Source of the DNA: Liberiplasma sp046541015
GTDB taxonomy: Bacteria; Bacillota_I; Bacilli_A; Izemoplasmatales; Izemoplasmataceae
Reading direction: 5' to 3'
Assembly: GCA_046541015.1 (NCBI GenBank)
Contig: JBKHEA010000015.1
Span: forward strand, 1 to 36,798
DNA: 36,798 bases
Positions 22,991 through 30,773 of this stretch are shown here, in pieces. The position numbers and the translations under genes were made by a program. The stretch's first letter is position 1, and each line of letters opens with the position of its first letter. The notes under the pieces are model-generated. The model was given only the letters and a program-made list of their open reading frames with translations. It was not told the origin of the DNA and did no database searches.

Positions 22991-23965
22991 ATGAAAAAAG
23001 TTGCTTTAATTTTTACAGGTGGGACGATTGCTATGAAAGTGAATTCTAAACTTCAAGGGGCTGTCCCTAGTGTTTCTCCTAATGAATTAGTTGATTTATT
23101 AAGTGAAGTCACTGATTATCAAAACCTAGTCGCTTATGAATTTTCTAAATTACCAAGTCCTTCTATTACGCCTAAACGTATGTTTGAACTAAAAAAGGTG
23201 ATTGATTCATACTTAGAGGATGATGAATTTGCTGGGGCTGTTGTTATTCATGGTACGGATACGCTTGAAGAAACGGCATTTTACCTAGATGTTGTAGCTC
23301 AAAGTAAAAAACCTATTGTTTTAACAGGCTCTATGAAGAATGCCAGTGAACTTGGATATGATGGATTAACTAACTTAGTTTCTAGTATTAAAGTCGTATT
23401 AGATGAAAAATCGATGAATAAAGGGGTTTTAGTTGTTTTTAACTATCAAATTAATGCAGCTTATGAAGTCACTAAAACCCATACATTAAACTTAGATACC
23501 TTTAAAAGCTTTGAATTTGGACCTTTAGGCATTATAGATGATGATGAAGTGATCTATTTTAGAGAGTTAACACAAAGAAAAGATTATAAATTACAAAATG
23601 CTTATAATGAATCAACCTATTTAATTAAAGCTTATACTGGATTAACCGGTGAAATTATTGATTTTTATGTCAATCAAGGGGCTAAAGGTATTGTTATTGA
23701 GGCTTTAGGACGAGGCAATGTGCCTCCAATGATGATGGATGCAATTAAAAATGCAATAAAAAAAGCGGTAAAAATCGTTATTGTTTCTAGATGTTATGGT
23801 GGTAGAGTCTTAGATACCTATGGTTATTTAGGTGGCGGTAAGGACCTTTTAAATAGTGGCTGTATACTTGGTGGTAATCTTAGTGGCCCTAAGGCAAGGC
23901 TTTTACTCATGATTGGGTTATCAAATAACCTTGATGATGATGCAATCCGCGATATATTTAAGTAA
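22991..23965 (+). CDS. ansA: L-asparaginase, type I (cytoplasmic)
   Basis: Hydrolyses L-asparagine to aspartate and ammonia. The 324-residue chain begins KKVALIFTGGTIAM, giving the first catalytic Thr at residue 12. It carries the second motif IHGTDTLEETAFYL (about residues 85-98) with the Thr-Asp pair, followed by LTGSMKNASELGYDG. There is no signal peptide, so the protein is cytoplasmic, as in AnsA rather than periplasmic AnsB. GTG-free start: ATG 22991 follows GAGGTGAGCGT. It is a single-gene unit with its own terminator and could supply aspartate or ammonia from imported amino acids. Confidence 0.92.
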   Translation: MKKVALIFTGGTIAMKVNSKLQGAVPSVSPNELVDLLSEVTDYQNLVAYEFSKLPSPSITPKRMFELKKVIDSYLEDDEFAGAVVIHGTDTLEETAFYLDVVAQSKKPIVLTGSMKNASELGYDGLTNLVSSIKVVLDEKSMNKGVLVVFNYQINAAYEVTKTHTLNLDTFKSFEFGPLGIIDDDEVIYFRELTQRKDYKLQNAYNESTYLIKAYTGLTGEIIDFYVNQGAKGIVIEALGRGNVPPMMMDAIKNAIKKAVKIVIVSRCYGGRVLDTYGYLGGGKDLLNSGCILGGNLSGPKARLLLMIGLSNNLDDDAIRDIFK

Positions 23966-23972
23966 AACAATT

Positions 23973-24020
23973 AAAAATGCGAATAAACGTTTATGTGGAG
24001 CCGTTTATTCGCATTTTTTT
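23973..24020. terminator. Bidirectional terminator between ansA and ruvA
   Basis: AAAAATGCGAATAAACG (23973-23989) and its exact complement at 24002-24018 form a 17-base stem with a 12-base loop. T-runs lie on both strands. It separates two convergent genes. Confidence 0.92.
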
Positions 24021-24088
24021 ATGTTAAATCATAAGAAATAATCTAGAAAATCCGTGAATTATCGTATAAAAACCCTTTATTTTTTGAC

Positions 24089-24646
24089 TTATTTTGCAAT
24101 TAATCTTAAGGCATCTTTAATTAATTCGCTAGTTTCTTTGCTACTATCGAGTTTTTTAGTTATACGTTCTATCTCTTTTGCTTTATAACCTAAAGCTCTT
24201 AAAGCGTCTTCAACTTCACTTAACCTTGTAGCTTTATTTAAAGTGATTGGTCCAAGGTTAATTTTTCCTTTTAGATCAAGTATAATTTGTTGGCTAGCCT
24301 TAGGGCCAATGCCTGGAAAACGATTTAGATATTTAGAATCTGCAGATTCAATCGCTTTAACTATTTCTTCAACCTTAGCACTAGCTAATACAGCAAGGGC
24401 ACTTTTGGGCCCTATTCCTTTAACACTTAGTAGTTGAATGAATAGTTGTTTTTCTTTCATAGCTTTAAACCCATAAAGTGTATTGTCATCTTCTCTAACA
24501 TATTGAAAAATAAAGACTTTTTGAACACTATTAATCGTGAAATCATAGGGATTAGGTGTCACAATATGATATCCAACACCTTGATTATCCAGTGTGATAT
24601 TAGTGGGTTCAATTTCCATAACTGTACCGATTATATAGTTATACAT
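24089..24646 (-). CDS. ruvA: Holliday junction branch-migration protein RuvA
   Basis: DNA-binding subunit that tetramerises on four-way junctions and loads RuvB. The N-terminal OB fold begins MYNYIIGTVMEIEP. Two helix-hairpin-helix motifs follow, VKGIGPKSALAVLA and FPGIGPKASQQIILDL, and the C-terminal RuvB-binding helix domain has VEDALRALGYKAKEI. The 185-residue length is slightly short, mostly from a short linker before domain III. AAAGGAG precedes ATG 24646. ruvB is not adjacent; the gene instead follows mgtE by 32 bases and may be read from the same transcript. Confidence 0.94.
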   Translation of the reverse strand: MYNYIIGTVMEIEPTNITLDNQGVGYHIVTPNPYDFTINSVQKVFIFQYVREDDNTLYGFKAMKEKQLFIQLLSVKGIGPKSALAVLASAKVEEIVKAIESADSKYLNRFPGIGPKASQQIILDLKGKINLGPITLNKATRLSEVEDALRALGYKAKEIERITKKLDSSKETSELIKDALRLIAK

Positions 24647-24678
24647 AGGTTTTCTCCTTTAGTTTGATTACAAACTTT

Positions 24679-26070
24679 TTATAATAATGGAATAATGATT
24701 AAACTTGCTAAACCAAAATAGATAATTAAAGCTAATATATCATTCAAGGTTGTAATAAAGGGGCCACTTGCAATGGCTGGGTCTAGTTTTAAACGATTTA
24801 GTATTAAAGGAATCGCACTACCAAATAAACTAGATAAGACTAAACTACTATAAACCGCTAAGGCAACGACGAGTGCAATTAAGATCGGTTCAGTTGAGCC
24901 TATAGGAAATAGTTCGAGTCTAAAATAGGCAATGAGAAAGGCAAGTGTGCTTAGAATCATTCCATTTAACAAAGCCACACCTATTTCTTTGAAGATATGT
25001 GCTTTAATATCAAGCTTTTCTTGTAAGGTTTCTTTACTGATTCCTAATACAGTGACTGCAAGGGATTGTGTCCCAACATTACCAGCCATCCCTAAAATTA
25101 GGGGCTGAAACATGATTAATGTGACTATTTGAGCGATGGTATCATTAAAAATTGCAAATATGGCAGTAACAAATAAGTTTAATATTAATAAGATTCCAAG
25201 CCAAACAAAGCGATCTTTAGCGTTTTTAAAAGCACTATCGTCTAATCCTTCTAAATTAGGTAATGCTGCTAATTTACTATAATCATCATAAGCTTCTTCA
25301 TCAATGATATCTAATGCATCATACATCGTGATAACACCTTCAATTTGGCCATAATCGTTTAATACTGGCATGGCCAAGATATCATGGCGCTGAATATCTT
25401 TTACGACTTCTTCAATATCATCTTCAACATGAACATGTCTAAAATTTGTTTCCATAATTTCTTTAATCTTAGTCGGTTGTCTTGCGATAATGAGGGCTTT
25501 TAAATCTAAAACCCCTACTAAAAGTTCTTCATCATCAACGATAAATAGCCAATCAATCATCTCTGTTTCATCAGCCTTATCAACCAATATTTTCATTGCT
25601 GTTTTAACATCTAAATCTTCATTTAAAGCAATGAAACTATCATTCATCTCGCTTCCAGCCGTTGAATCGCTATAACGGGCTAATTTTCTAATACGGTTAC
25701 GGTCATCTTCATCCATTAACCCTAAATATTCCAAAGATTCTTCTTTTGGAAGTTCTTGTAAAATATCTATGGCATCATCTTTTTCCATCTCAGCTAAGAC
25801 ATTAACCGCTAATGGTTTTTCGAGTTCATTGATGAAAATACTTGCTTTTTCTTCATCGATTTGTTCGAAAACTAGCGCTAATTTTCTTAAAGATAAGTGG
25901 CGATATAGTCTTTCTCTTTCTTCTTTGTTCATTAAGCTTAATGCGGTTGCTATGTCATAGGCATGGTATTTTACAAGTTTTGCTTCAAGCATGTTTATAC
26001 GTTTTTCACTAACAATTAAATGATAAATCTCTTTAGGGCGATTACGTTTTACTACATGTATTTTTCTCAT
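24679..26070 (-). CDS. mgtE: MgtE-type magnesium transporter, second copy
   Basis: A 463-residue channel-like Mg2+ transporter. It has the N-terminal superhelical domain (about 1-130) with repeated ALSLMNKEERERLYRHLS-type helices, then two CBS domains (about 135-255) that sense cytoplasmic Mg2+. Five membrane helices follow from about 285. Pore motifs are GMAGNVGTQSLAVTVLG and LDPAIASGPFITTLNDIL, with the pore Asp. ATG 26070 follows AGGAGGGATTCG; a longer reading would run into the upstream gene. It starts ten bases after the stop of a paralogous mgtE. A hetero-oligomer with that copy is possible. Confidence 0.9.
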   Translation of the reverse strand: MRKIHVVKRNRPKEIYHLIVSEKRINMLEAKLVKYHAYDIATALSLMNKEERERLYRHLSLRKLALVFEQIDEEKASIFINELEKPLAVNVLAEMEKDDAIDILQELPKEESLEYLGLMDEDDRNRIRKLARYSDSTAGSEMNDSFIALNEDLDVKTAMKILVDKADETEMIDWLFIVDDEELLVGVLDLKALIIARQPTKIKEIMETNFRHVHVEDDIEEVVKDIQRHDILAMPVLNDYGQIEGVITMYDALDIIDEEAYDDYSKLAALPNLEGLDDSAFKNAKDRFVWLGILLILNLFVTAIFAIFNDTIAQIVTLIMFQPLILGMAGNVGTQSLAVTVLGISKETLQEKLDIKAHIFKEIGVALLNGMILSTLAFLIAYFRLELFPIGSTEPILIALVVALAVYSSLVLSSLFGSAIPLILNRLKLDPAIASGPFITTLNDILALIIYFGLASLIIIPLL

Positions 26071-26080
26071 CGAATCCCTC

Positions 26081-27460
26081 CTAAAGTATAAGCCATGTTG
26101 CAAGTGAGAAATAAATAACAATCCCTAATATATCATTAAATGTTGTAATGAAAGGACCACTTGCAATGGAAGGATCAAATTTTAATTTATTAAGCAATAA
26201 AGGAAATAAAGCCCCAATGGTTGATGCAAGGATTAGTGAAAAAAACGTACTTAGTGAAACTGTAAAGGCTATTAACAAACTACTTGACTCAGTTGGTGTT
26301 TGACCAGTTAATGTCATGAAGACATAACTCGTTACAAACGCAAATAAACCTATAAATATGCCATTATATAAGCCTATTTTAAATTCTTTAACGATATGAT
26401 GTAAGGTATTCCCTTTATAAACAAAATAGTCTTTACTAATGCCTCGAACTGTAACAGCTAAAGATTGCGTCCCTGTATTCCCAGCCATCCCAATAATGAG
26501 TGGCATAAAAAATACAATAATCGTGACTTGATTTAATGTTGATTCAAATTGGTTAATGATACTTGCTATAAGGATACCAATAAGCAAAAGCACAATAAGC
26601 CAAGGTAAGCGATGCAGCGCAGACTTTAATAAGGATTCATTAATTAGCTCATCACTTGAAATGGTGGCCAAACGGGCATAATCTTCATCATTTTCTTCTT
26701 CTAATATATCAATGGCGTCATCCATGGTAATAACGCCTAATAGTTGATGGTTTTGATTAACGACTGGTGTTAAATAAATACCATAATTTAAAATGAGTCT
26801 CGCAACATTTTCAATATCATCATCAACATAAACACTAACAATATCTGTGATAATGAGTTCATCGACTAATTTAGGACTTCTAGCTTTAATGAGTGCTTTT
26901 AACTCAATAACACCTTCTAAAAAGTTATGCTCATCAACCACGAATAAACGCTGAATACCTTCGGTTGTCTTTGCGTTTTTTACAAGATGACGCATCGCAT
27001 CTTTAACATCCATGCCTTTTTTCACGGTTATATAGTCAGGAATCATAATCGATCCAGCTGTATATTCTTCATAACTAGAGAGCACTTTTAAACTTTCAGC
27101 AAGCGATTCATCTAATTTAAACATGACCTGATCAAAGTCTTCTTGATCAAGTTCATTTAAGATATCAACTGCATCATCTTTTTCCATTTTTTCGATAATG
27201 TGGGCAGCTTTTTCATGTTCGATATATTCAATCGTTTTAGCAGCTAATGATTCATCAATATATTCAAAAAGTTTTGCTAATGTATGGGCACCTAATGACA
27301 ACGCTAAAAATCGTTGTGATTCATCATCTAAGGTTTCATACAAACTTGCAACAAGCGATAAATCATATTCCGCTATTTTTTCTTGCAGCATTTTCGGAGA
27401 ATGCCTATCAATTAATTCTAAAATCTCTTGATGTAATTGTTCGTAATTTTTATTGTCCAT
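26081..27460 (-). CDS. mgtE: MgtE-type magnesium transporter, first copy
   Basis: A 459-residue paralogue of the downstream gene with the same layout. The acidic N-terminal domain includes EKMEKDDAVDILNELDQEDF. A CBS pair (AGSIMIPDYITV and the LLGVITMDDAIDILEEE segment) is followed by five membrane helices. The pore motifs are GMAGNTGTQSLAVTVRG and FDPSIASGPFITTFNDIL. The start ATG 27460 follows AGGGTGTGATATT. A promoter lies about 25 bases upstream, leaving too short a leader for an M-box magnesium riboswitch. Both copies keep the key residues, so neither looks like a pseudogene. Confidence 0.9.
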   Translation of the reverse strand: MDNKNYEQLHQEILELIDRHSPKMLQEKIAEYDLSLVASLYETLDDESQRFLALSLGAHTLAKLFEYIDESLAAKTIEYIEHEKAAHIIEKMEKDDAVDILNELDQEDFDQVMFKLDESLAESLKVLSSYEEYTAGSIMIPDYITVKKGMDVKDAMRHLVKNAKTTEGIQRLFVVDEHNFLEGVIELKALIKARSPKLVDELIITDIVSVYVDDDIENVARLILNYGIYLTPVVNQNHQLLGVITMDDAIDILEEENDEDYARLATISSDELINESLLKSALHRLPWLIVLLLIGILIASIINQFESTLNQVTIIVFFMPLIIGMAGNTGTQSLAVTVRGISKDYFVYKGNTLHHIVKEFKIGLYNGIFIGLFAFVTSYVFMTLTGQTPTESSSLLIAFTVSLSTFFSLILASTIGALFPLLLNKLKFDPSIASGPFITTFNDILGIVIYFSLATWLIL

Positions 27461-27485
27461 AATATCACACCCTTTGCCCTAAGAT

Positions 27486-27514
27486 ATTATACCGCAATTA
27501 GCGCTTAATTTACA
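27486..27514 (-). promoter_or_regulatory. Promoter of the mgtE pair
   Basis: Reading the minus strand, TGTAAA (27509-27514), a 17-base spacer and TATAAT (27486-27491) precede the first mgtE. The transcript would begin about 20 bases before the ATG. Confidence 0.6.
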
Positions 27515-27577
27515 GTAACTTACGGTAATAACATAAAAAATATTAAGCAGATTTTTAGTTTGTGTTAAAACTAATAA

Positions 27578-27602
27578 AAGAAAAAGTGTACAATGTACAC
27601 TT
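27578..27602 (-). terminator. Terminator of obg
   Basis: On the minus strand AAGTGTAC-ATT-GTACACTT is followed by TTTCTTTT. The obg stop codon overlaps the first arm. Confidence 0.85.
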
Positions 27603-28884
27603 AATCAATAAATTCAAATTCAAAACCAAATAATCTTACAGTATCGCCATTTTTAACGCCTTTATCACGTAATGCTTGATCAACACCAAGGGTACGCATT
27701 TGTCTAGCGAAACGTGCAACGCCTTGTTCAGTAGAAAAGTTTGTCATTTCAAAAACACGTCTTAAAGGTTCACCATGAATTTCATAAACGCCGTCATCCG
27801 CTAAAATAATTTCAAAGCGTTTTTCTTCAGCGGTGAATGTATACTCAACCATATCTGCATATTCATCTTCTTCATAGAGTGAAAATTGGGGAGTGTTTTC
27901 TAATAAATCAGCGGTTTTTAGTAGTAAATATTCAATGTTATCTTTAGTTGCTGCACTAATTGGAATAATAGGATAACTGCCTTGATATTTTTCTTTAAAT
28001 TGTTTTAAATTCTCTTTAGCATCCGGTAAATCCATCTTATTAGCAACAATAATTTGTGGACGATCTATTAATTTATGGCCGTAAGATTCAAGTTCTTTTT
28101 GGATTACTTGATAATCTTCAAAAGGATCTCTTCCTTCAAAGGCACTCATATCTAAAATATGCCAAATAACACGAGTTCTTTCAATGTGTTTTAAAAATTG
28201 TAGCCCTAAACCATGACCCATTGATGCGCCTTTTATAAGACCAGGCAAATCAGCAGCAACAAAACTACGGCTATCTTTAGTCCCTACAACCCCTAAATTA
28301 GGGGCTAATGTTGTAAAGTGATAATCAGCAATCTTTGGTCGTGATTTCGATATTGTACTAATGATGGTGCTTTTCCCAACGCTTGGCATCCCAACAAAGG
28401 CAACATCCGCAAGGAGTTTTAATTCAATACGTAAATTTAAAGATTGAGATGGTTCGCCTTTTTCAGCAATTTCAGGCGCTGTATTACGACTAGTTGTAAA
28501 TTGAACGTTTCCACGACCACCACGACCACCTTTTGTAACAATGACTTCTTGGTCATGTTTTGTAATATCTGCGAGTACTTTGCCGGTTTCATCATCAAAA
28601 ATACTTGTACCAACCGGTACTTTAACGATTAAATCCTTACCGTTTTTACCATCCATGCGCTTATTCATACCATTTTGGCCATCTTCAGCAACTAATAGTT
28701 TATTATATCTTAAATCAAGTAAAGTACTTAATCCTTCATCCCCTTTAAAGACAACGTGGCCACCACGACCACCGTCTCCTCCACTAGGACCACCCATTGG
28801 AACATATTTTTCACGACGAAAAGCAATCATCCCATCGCCGCCTTTACCACTTTTAACTTTTATTTTAACTAAATCAACAAACAT
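27601..28884 (-). CDS. obg: Obg GTPase, ribosome assembly factor
   Basis: Essential GTPase of large-subunit maturation. The 427-residue chain has the Gly-rich Obg domain (about 1-158, starting MFVDLVKIKVKSGKGGDG). The G domain has G1 GMPSVGKST, switch FTTLAPNLGV, G3 DLPGLIKG, G4 NKMDLPDA and G5 PISAAT. The C-terminal OCT domain (about 350-427) is present, as in B. subtilis Obg. AAGGAGTGAAACA precedes ATG 28884, four bases after the stop of the fusion gene upstream. Usually obg follows rpmA directly; here another gene and a terminator intervene. Confidence 0.96.
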   Translation of the reverse strand: MFVDLVKIKVKSGKGGDGMIAFRREKYVPMGGPSGGDGGRGGHVVFKGDEGLSTLLDLRYNKLLVAEDGQNGMNKRMDGKNGKDLIVKVPVGTSIFDDETGKVLADITKHDQEVIVTKGGRGGRGNVQFTTSRNTAPEIAEKGEPSQSLNLRIELKLLADVAFVGMPSVGKSTIISTISKSRPKIADYHFTTLAPNLGVVGTKDSRSFVAADLPGLIKGASMGHGLGLQFLKHIERTRVIWHILDMSAFEGRDPFEDYQVIQKELESYGHKLIDRPQIIVANKMDLPDAKENLKQFKEKYQGSYPIIPISAATKDNIEYLLLKTADLLENTPQFSLYEEDEYADMVEYTFTAEEKRFEIILADDGVYEIHGEPLRRVFEMTNFSTEQGVARFARQMRTLGVDQALRDKGVKNGDTVRLFGFEFEFID

Positions 28885-28888
28885 TGTT

Positions 28889-29890
28889 TCACTCCTTTAA
28901 GTCCTCTAGCCATCGGTTTAATTGTTTACGCGATGTGAACCACAAAACTTGTTTCTCATATTTGAATTGCATCGCACAAACAATCATACGGTGCATTTTA
29001 TCTTTAAAATCATAGACATAATGTAAAAATTCTTGATCAACGGCTTCAATACAACCCTCAGCCATGTCACTTCTAAAGGTGTGTTTATACGTTTCTGCGC
29101 GTTTATAAATCCCATTAAGGGCAACTTCACGCCCAAAATCTAGTAAAATTATAGTATCTGCGATACGCAAACGTTCCATAAAGGTAATAGAATTAGTATA
29201 ATTACCATCCATGACAAACTTAGGATGCCTTAGTATATACGTTCTAACTTTTTGTGCAAACGTTTCTTTATCTAAAGATTGCCAGTCTTTTAGCCAGTAG
29301 ACTGAATCAAGATGTAAATAAGGCACATCTAAAATTGTTGCAAGTTTTTTAGATAACGTTGTCTTACCACTGCCACTAGACCCTAAAATAATAACTTTAT
29401 GTAGTTTGGTATTTAAAGGTTTTTCATAGGCAATTCGGTTTATACTTTCTATATAACCTAATTCATGAAATTGATGGTTTTTTAATAGTGTACGCATTTT
29501 TTGATTTGCAGGATAGGTATCGATTTTTACTGAATCATACTTTTGATCACGAGCATATTGAAACGCAAACCGTAATAAGTTTGAACCAATTCCTTTTCCT
29601 TGTAAAGTTGGCTTGATTAAAACGCGATGAATCACAATAGCATGGGTATTTATCCATTTTATCACTTGATAGGCTTCTTCATGTTCTGGGTAAATTGCCA
29701 TAACCCCAGTAATGACCATATTATCTTCATATACAAATAAGGCATTTTGTTCAATGTCTTTTTCAAAATGTGGACGTCTTGGGTAATTTAGTGTCCATTG
29801 ATGGATATTTTCTAAATGCATGGCATGAATCACTTCTAAACTTAGTTTATCAATAGCATCTAAGTCACTATTCAAAGCTTTTCTTATCAC
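28889..29890 (-). CDS. GNAT acetyltransferase fused to a P-loop kinase-like (FlaR/topology-modulation type) domain
   Basis: A 333-residue two-domain protein. Residues 1-155 are a GNAT domain with the acetyl-CoA loop LQGKGIGSNLLRFAF and a terminal FHELGYIES. Residues 164-333 are a small P-loop NTPase: Walker A GSSGSGKTT (170-178), HLDSVYWLKDWQ, DGNYTNS and LLDFGREVALNGIYKRAE. These are typical of the adenylate-kinase-like proteins annotated DNA topology modulation protein. GTG 29890 follows GGTGATTAC. The gene lies between rpmA and obg and is probably cotranscribed with obg. Biochemical role unknown; the fusion suggests the two activities act on one substrate or pathway. Confidence 0.8.
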   Translation of the reverse strand: MIRKALNSDLDAIDKLSLEVIHAMHLENIHQWTLNYPRRPHFEKDIEQNALFVYEDNMVITGVMAIYPEHEEAYQVIKWINTHAIVIHRVLIKPTLQGKGIGSNLLRFAFQYARDQKYDSVKIDTYPANQKMRTLLKNHQFHELGYIESINRIAYEKPLNTKLHKVIILGSSGSGKTTLSKKLATILDVPYLHLDSVYWLKDWQSLDKETFAQKVRTYILRHPKFVMDGNYTNSITFMERLRIADTIILLDFGREVALNGIYKRAETYKHTFRSDMAEGCIEAVDQEFLHYVYDFKDKMHRMIVCAMQFKYEKQVLWFTSRKQLNRWLEDLKE

Positions 29891-29927
29891 GTAATCACCA
29901 CTTTTCTCATGGTTTATTATACACTAA

Positions 29928-29968
29928 AAAAAAAGAAAATGGCAAACACTCTTGTGAAGGTTTGCCAT
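29928..29968 (-). terminator. Terminator of rplU-rpmA
   Basis: On the minus strand ATGGCAAAC and GTTTGCCAT form a perfect 9-base stem with an 11- to 12-base loop, followed by TTTCTTTTTTTT. Confidence 0.85.
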
Positions 29969-29973
29969 GGTTT

Positions 29974-30258
29974 TTATTCAGGATATACTGAAGCTTGTTT
30001 CTTATCTCTACCAATTCTCTCAAAACGAACGACCCCATCAACTTTGCTGAATAAGGTATCATCACTTCCAATACCAACATTGGTACCTGGATGGACTTTC
30101 GTTCCTCTTTGACGATAGATAATAGAACCTGCTTTACAGAATTGTCCGTCTGATAACTTAGCGCCTAAACGTTTTGATTCAGAATCGCGACCATTTTTCG
30201 TTGATCCTACACCTTTTTTAGATGCCATACAAACTAACATTTGGATATCTATTAACAT
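29974..30258 (-). CDS. rpmA: 50S ribosomal protein L27 with N-terminal extension
   Basis: Large-subunit protein near the peptidyl-transferase centre. The mature core ASKKGVGSTKNGRDSESKRL through IGRDKKQASVYPE is canonical. The ATG at 30258 has a perfect GGAGGTGA five bases upstream, so translation should begin MLIDIQMLVCMASKKG. This leaves an extension ahead of the Ala-Ser-Lys-Lys-Gly start. In Firmicutes such extensions end in LNLQFFA and are removed by the protease Prp; here the Gln is kept but the FF is not. An internal ATG at 30228 would give a mature-like start but has no ribosome site. It follows rplU by 38 bases, with no prp between. Confidence 0.93.
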   Translation of the reverse strand: MLIDIQMLVCMASKKGVGSTKNGRDSESKRLGAKLSDGQFCKAGSIIYRQRGTKVHPGTNVGIGSDDTLFSKVDGVVRFERIGRDKKQASVYPE

Positions 30259-30296
30259 GTTCGTCACCTCCGATATTTCATATTTTTTTAATCATG

Positions 30297-30605
30297 TTAG
30301 GATTTAATGCTAGTGATTTCTAATTTAGTATACGGTTGTCTGTGTCCTTGTTTACGTTTGTAGTTCTTTTTAGGTTTGTATTTGAAAACAATAATTTTCT
30401 TTTGTTTCCCATGTTTAACTACTTTAGCTTCAACTTTAGCTCCCTTTACAAAAGGGTTACCAACCGTTAAATTGTCGCCACCGATCATTAAAACATTATC
30501 GAAAGTAATAACATCACCAACCGAAGCATTGACTTTTTCTACGTAAATTTCTGCACCTTCAGTGACGCGTTGTTGTTTTCCACCTGTTTCTATGACTGCA
30601 TACAT
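30297..30605 (-). CDS. rplU: 50S ribosomal protein L21
   Basis: Large-subunit protein binding 23S rRNA and L20. The 102-residue chain starts MYAVIETGGKQQRVTEG and ends with the conserved VFKYKPKKNYKRKQGHRQ and TKLEITSI. AGGAGGTGCTCAC precedes ATG 30605. It is the first gene of the rplU-rpmA operon, behind two tandem promoters and a leader that looks like the L21 autoregulatory RNA. Confidence 0.97.
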   Translation of the reverse strand: MYAVIETGGKQQRVTEGAEIYVEKVNASVGDVITFDNVLMIGGDNLTVGNPFVKGAKVEAKVVKHGKQKKIIVFKYKPKKNYKRKQGHRQPYTKLEITSIKS

Positions 30606-30690
30606 GTGAGCACCTCCTCATTTTTAAGACTCGCCATTAAGGTGACTATGCTTTAAAACCTTTTCTGTGCGGTATGCTGCTTAAGCGTTA
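30606..30690 (-). ncRNA. L21-type ribosomal protein leader
   Basis: The 5' untranslated region reads (minus strand) ACCGCACAGAAAAGG, then AAAGCATAGTCACC, then TTAATGGCGAGTCTT, ending in GAGGAGGTGC. These blocks resemble the conserved leader found before rplU in Firmicutes, thought to bind a ribosomal protein and control the operon. Recognition is from memory; a covariance-model search would settle it. Confidence 0.6.
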
Positions 30691-30692
30691 AA

Positions 30693-30721
30693 ATAATACC
30701 AAATTGTTCATCATTTGTCAA
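30693..30721 (-). promoter_or_regulatory. Proximal rplU promoter
   Basis: Minus strand TTGACA (30716-30721), a 17-base spacer and TATTAT (30693-30698). The transcript would begin at about 30686, just before the L21-type leader. Confidence 0.75.
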
Positions 30722-30745
30722 TCATTTCTACGCATAACCTGAACT

Positions 30746-30773
30746 ATTATAGCATATTTAATCAAATTGTCTA
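30746..30773 (-). promoter_or_regulatory. Distal rplU promoter
   Basis: Minus strand TAGACA (30768-30773), a 16-base spacer and TATAAT (30746-30751) with an extended TGC. It starts at the end of radC and would give a second, longer rplU transcript. Confidence 0.6.

Noticed and set aside
27461..27600. M-box magnesium riboswitch before mgtE
   Set aside because: The promoter at 27486-27514 leaves only about 20 bases of leader, and no aptamer-like structure is seen.
28444..28900. Long antisense reading frames within obg and other genes
   Set aside because: They have no ribosome sites and are low-complexity shadows of conserved proteins.
30297..30605. A short prp gene hidden between rplU and rpmA
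   Set aside because: Only 38 bases separate the two genes and these carry a ribosome site, so a 110-residue protein cannot fit.
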